64,000 nt of DNA from contig CM053162.1 of assembly GCA_028571685.1 (NCBI GenBank), positions 69,118,351 to 69,182,350 on the forward strand, given 5' to 3'. The DNA is from Heterohyrax brucei. Its lineage: Eukaryota > Chordata > Mammalia > Hyracoidea > Procaviidae. The position numbers and the translations under genes were made by a program. The notes beneath the pieces were generated by a model. The model searched no databases. It saw only the letters and a list, made by a program, of their open reading frames with translations, and was not told the origin of the DNA. This document shows positions 59,899 through 64,000 of this stretch, in pieces; the first letter of the stretch is position 1, and each line of letters begins with the position of its first letter.

Positions 59899-60323
59899 CA
59901 AGTGATGCAGTATGAGCTTGGTTTAGCTGGATTCCTTGGAATTGAGAATTTCAGTTAGTTCTACTGGTTCAGGGAGCATAGAGATTGTCCCTAGTGATTG
60001 GCCATTTGGCCTCTGGGTGATTAGGACAGGTGTTCGAGATTCTGATGGTAGAGTGGTTAGAGAGAATGGACGTAGTTGCTTAAGAAGGAGAACAGACTAA
60101 CCTTCAACCATTACCTCAAAATTGTGTGAAGAGAAGAATTTAAGAAAATCGTATTACAAAATCACTTAGCATTACTCAGTGGTGTAACAACCAACAACAA
60201 AAAAGTATAGACATGTTCAAATAAAGGCATGTTATGTTTGTAATCTAGGATTTGCTGGTCGAATCTCCTGTGGAATTTAGTAGTGATGTTACACTTTCAG
60301 GTGGGCATCTACGAGCATAGCAG
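59899..60323. other. unassigned non-coding DNA
   Basis: Nothing recognised. Confidence 0.4.
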
Positions 60324-60492
60324 CCAAACCAAACCAAATGTGCTGCTGTCGGGTCAGTGCTGACTCATGGCAACCCTACACGATGGACTAGAACTGCCCC
60401 ACTGAGTCTCCAAGGAGCACTTAGTGGATCTGAACTGCTGACTTTTTGGTTAACAGCCATAACTCTTAACCACTACGCCCACCAAGCTCCTG
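60324..60492 (-). mobile_element. AfroSINE, antisense
   Basis: 'aaccaaaccaaatgtgctgc', 'catggcaaccctacacgatg', 'gactagaactgccccactga', 'ttaacagccataactcttaa', ending 'caccaagctcc'. Confidence 0.9.
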
Positions 60493-60777
60493 TAGCAACC
60501 AGAATATTGAAAGTTTTGCAAGTGATAGCGTGTTGGAGCATTGCACATAATCAAGTAGTGAATGGAAACAGGAGAAGTAGGCTCAGTGCTCTCAACAGGC
60601 CTGTGATAAGCAAGCAGTGTTGGTATTTGGCTATTTAGCTGAGGAATCCGGGGCTCTTATGGCAGCAACCCACTTGGGTCCTTGCCAAGTTTTGCACCCC
60701 AGCACCTCTGTAATTTCTGAAACCACTTGGCCTCTCATGATGACATATGGCCTATACCCTGGGTTATGTAATCTTGA
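60493..60777. other. unassigned non-coding DNA
   Basis: Nothing assignable. Confidence 0.35.
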
Positions 60778-60833
60778 AAACAACAATAACAAAAAATTGC
60801 TGCCAAGTTGATTCCAACTCATAGTAACCGATA
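60778..60833 (-). mobile_element. AfroSINE tail fragment, antisense
   Basis: 'aacaacaataacaaaaaatt' followed by 'gctgccaagttgattccaac' and 'tcatagtaacc'. Confidence 0.7.
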
Positions 60834-61271
60834 ACCTTTGATTGCCTTTAATTTAGAGGAGTGTAAACTGTTCATGTTCAGCAACTCATGTTATCCATCG
60901 TTGACATTAAGCTTGACTTTCACTCAGTCCTATTACGCAGCTGTAGTGATATGGTATCTACACTGTTCCAATAACAAAATTCCGGAACTGCATCTCAATT
61001 CCTTCCCTGGAGTTCTGACTCCTCCTGCCTAGGGAGATGTCCAGAATACTAGTTGCCTGACAGTAGGATATTATCTTCCTTTTGCATTTATCCCCAGCCC
61101 CCTGATTTCTGCCTTTGAATACTAGTTATTTGTTACCAAATGTGCTCTGCTGATCCCTAAGGGATCCCCACTCCTCACGCACCTAGTGTGTCCTGCTGTG
61201 CTGATCTTTGCTTCTGTTTAGTATATCTCTTGAGACCAGAGCCACCAGCCTAATTTAAAAAAAAGATTATT
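60834..61271. other. unassigned non-coding DNA
   Basis: Nothing assignable. Confidence 0.4.
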
Positions 61272-61425
61272 CTTTGCTCTTGAGTCAATTCCAACTCATA
61301 GTGATCCTGTAGTAACCCTATAGGACAGACTAGAACTGCCCCATAAGGTTTTCAAGGAGGAGCCGGTGGATTTGAGCTACTAGCCTTTGGTCAGCAGCCA
61401 CATACCTAGCCACTGCACCAACAAG
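61272..61425 (-). mobile_element. AfroSINE, antisense
   Basis: 'gagtcaattccaactcatag', 'accctataggacagactaga', 'aactgccccataaggttttc', 'ggagccggtggatttgagct', ending 'actgcaccaacaagcc'. Confidence 0.88.
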
Positions 61426-61462
61426 CCAAGCCAAGCCAAGTGCCGTCGAGTCGGATCAAGAC
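61422..61462 (-). mobile_element. AfroSINE tail fragment, antisense
   Basis: 'agccaagccaagccaagtgc' then 'cgtcgagtcgga', the best-preserved tail word in the window. It abuts the previous SINE. Confidence 0.7.
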
Positions 61463-61654
61463 TCCACCTATATGACGGTTTATTTGGGTCCCTCCTTGCC
61501 CTGCTACTTGCTACACTGCTTCTGCTGCAGAGCTTGTACCGTGCTAGAGGTGTAATACAGTTTCAGATACCTGCAGGTCCTCCTTTACTGAGCTCTAAGT
61601 TTCCATTCTGATTCTAACAGGTGAGAGCAGTCATTGTCAAATGCTGACATCATC

Positions 61655-61825
61655 ACAGTGGTTTGGAATGCATTTTAAAACACAGATTTGCTGTCCCAGG
61701 AATGCATGATTCAGCAGATGTGGGCTGAAACTCGAGAATGTGCGTTTCTAACAAGTTCCTAGGCGCTGCTGCTGCTGGTTTGTGAGCTCGACTGTGCAGA
61801 CCACAGCCGCAGAGCACTGAGACTT
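61655..61825 (+). repeat. MER5A-type hAT MITE
   Basis: 'catcacagtggtttggaatg', 'ttttaaaacacagatttgct', 'gattcagcagatgtgggctg', 'gagaatgtgcgtttctaaca' and 'agttcctaggcgctgctgct' follow the MER5A consensus closely. Confidence 0.8.
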
Positions 61826-62799
61826 AAGCTGAGTGTGTGGCGCAGCGTGTGGGTCCAGGTTTGATATTCGTCACTGACATCATTTCATGTTAAATGGATC
61901 TGAAAAATGAAACCTGATTAGAAAGCAAAGCAAAGCACTATGCAGCCCCACACTGTGAGATCCCACACCTTACATAAAGACCCCTTTCTAAAATGCGTCT
62001 TGTGTGACACTAACAGAGGATGCCGTGTGTGAAGGCAAACAACGCAACAGAGAGGGGCAACAGCAACAGCCAAACAGATTTCTACAATCATATAAAACTT
62101 GGGGAAGTTTCAATTTGATATTCCACCTTTTGGAAATTCACAAGGTACTTTAGCCATTAAAGGGAGTCTGAAGCGTGCTATCAAGAAATAGGCTTCATTT
62201 CATTTAACCCTGCGTTTCCTTCACGTGCTCACACAGAACGCTCTTCCTTAGTTTAATATGTTGTAAAAACCTGAAGAACTAATGTTCTAGAGAACTCACT
62301 TAGGAAACACTGATTTAAGGACTGCCCTTCTTTTACCTATCAAGAAAAACATGAACCTTCACAGGCAGCAAATGGCACAATATACTCTCAATTTTGAGAT
62401 TCATTGAGGCATTTTAGCTTTAAGTCAATGACTCAGTGTTGTTTCTCATCTCTCTACTACAACCCTAATGCTAAATTCTTCTGGATGAAGTTAGAATGAG
62501 TACCTAAAATGACAAGAGCCTGGTATCAAACTGGAAAAGAGAATTCTCTGCGTATGACAGCTGTCTTCTCTTTGAGGAGATTAGACCTTTGTTCCTATTG
62601 TGTAACACATTGCAAGATTATACTAATTCATCAAAGAACATAGACACGTGAAGAGCACTTATTACTTGAGTAGACAAGTTCCTGATCCGCCACTGGGCCA
62701 GGTGCTGTTACTCATCTGTACGTATTCAGGCAGGAAATTCAGAACACTGATGATTTGGTCCCTGGGGAGCATGCATAGTTTAAGCTCCAGTTTTAACAA
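61826..62799. other. unassigned non-coding DNA
   Basis: Nothing assignable; the small open frames are uninformative. Confidence 0.4.
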
Positions 62800-62958
62800 A
62801 AAGGCTTGGAGGCTTGAACTCATGCAGTGTGGCCAAGGACCAAAGGCCTGATGACCTGCTTGCCTAATGACTACAGTCAAGAACATTCCATAGAGCAGTT
62901 CTACCCTGTAACACGTGGTATCGTAATGAGTCAGAACCAACCTGACAACAGAGTCAGC
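62800..62958 (+). mobile_element. AfroSINE variant
   Basis: 'ggcctgatgacctgcttgcc', 'ccatagagcagttctaccct', 'cgtaatgagtcagaaccaac', tail 'tgacaacagagtcagc'. Belongs with the variants at 33404 and 42080. Confidence 0.7.
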
Positions 62959-64000
62959 GGGAAATGGGAGGCTCATACATGGAGCCTGACTCATTCTATT
63001 TGATTAATTACTACGTTAGAGGTCCTTTTAGACTTCCTAGACGTATTTTCTTTTCCAAAGCCATGTAAATGACTGCATAAAAATGAGATCAGACATACTC
63101 AGGTTTTATAGGAGTTGAGAGACTTATGGAAGATCAGGAAGAGCTACCTGATGATTATTGTGTGGGACCAAAATGCTCATATTATTCAAATTCTTGAGCT
63201 CAGCTATACCGTACTTTTGGCATTCACTTTTGTTTTAGATAAAAGAAGAATCTGAATAAGATGGGGATTAATCAGACAATGAAGCAAATAAACAGCTGTG
63301 GGATACATACTGGACAATTCAACTGACTTTATAGAGGGGAAAAAAAATAACAAGATACAGCCAGTTTATTTTAGCAGAAGAAGGCTTGAGAGACAGATTA
63401 ATTGGCATTCTGAAGTCTGAACTCTAAATATACTCACAAGAGAAGACTAGGTGGTTTACTTTTATTTCAGTCATGTGGAATATTCTTAATAAAATCACCA
63501 AGGAAGTTCATCAACTGTGCTTCGTACAGCATCTTATTGTCTTCAAAGAAATCTATTACTTATAAAAACACATCACACACTAGTTTTCAATCAATCCCAT
63601 GGTTGTCCATGACATTCTGTCCCCAGAAAGATTCCCAAAGCTAAGTTACCAAAGGGAAAGTTGCTGCATTCTTCGGCCATTTGTTGAGATAATCACAGTG
63701 CTCAGTAATATGTTAAAACCTTTGAGATTTCCTAGAGTAAAGAAGCTTTTTTAATTTCTGCAACTCCTAACTTAGTGAATTATGAAATGCTCTTCACTGC
63801 AGTAACAGCTATTGAGGACATGTAAAGTTAGTTTTCACCAGAACACAGAAGTGCTCATCAGAGAAGGAGAAATAGTGTAATTTATTGTGGAAGAAGGGCT
63901 GTAACCTATGAATGGAACTTTCTGGAAGATGTTGCTAAGAAAGACTTATTTCATTTTTCTAGGAAAGGGAATGTCCAGAGCTTTTGATCAGAGTATATTA
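62959..64000. other. unassigned non-coding DNA
   Basis: Repeat-poor AT-rich sequence to the window edge; no exon recognised. Confidence 0.4.

Overview
This window looks like ordinary mammalian nuclear DNA: AT-rich, CpG-poor, without operon-like coding, and packed with interspersed repeats. Two repeat families point to Afrotheria, most likely an elephant. About thirty copies or fragments resemble AfroSINE, a tRNA-derived SINE with a tail related to 'tgccgtcgagtcgg...ccgactcatagcgaccc'. Several RTE/BovB-type LINEs share part of that tail. The species call rests on recognising these families from memory.

Only one piece of a host protein-coding gene is convincing. A terminal exon on the + strand (53729-53950) has a good splice acceptor, encodes 73 residues in phase 0 and ends ...[13 protein letters not shown]. 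It is followed by a roughly 1.2 kb 3' UTR that starts with a G-rich 10-bp tandem array and ends at two AATAAA signals near 55.1 kb. I do not recognise the gene. If it is on the + strand, the preceding 53.7 kb would be mostly or wholly its last intron.

Layout: 1-2.1 kb holds unassigned DNA and a MaLR-like LTR. From 2.1 to 5.7 kb lies an old, 5'-truncated + strand L1 with a younger L1 tail inserted in it. From 5.7 to 14.2 kb there are sparse SINEs, a solo LTR and a MIR. From 14.2 to 16.7 kb is a - strand RTE with two SINEs inside it, followed by a + strand RTE tail at 17.3-17.9 kb. A full-length 7.2 kb - strand L1 with a target-site duplication occupies 18.6-25.8 kb. Its ORF1 and ORF2 are broken, and its 5' UTR contains a tandem duplication. 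From 26 to 36 kb there are SINEs (one nested in another), a SINE/L1 junction and a solo LTR. A CpG-rich minisatellite segment lies at 36.2-36.8 kb and RTE pieces at 37.7-40.4 kb. Two 563-bp fold-back mariner derivatives sit at 40.5-41.0 and 52.0-52.6 kb in opposite orientations. A TAAT-rich stretch near 43.9 kb looks like a developmental enhancer, and a 190-bp local duplication lies at 47.7 and 49.2 kb. After the terminal exon, 55-64 kb returns to SINE, RTE, L1 and MaLR repeats in unassigned sequence.

The most informative signals beyond routine repeat annotation are the fold-back mariner pair, the in-phase tandem duplication with antisense open frames in the L1 5' UTR, the ORF2-overlapping reading frame between the two L1 ORFs, and the G-rich decamer array that abuts the stop codon of the host exon.
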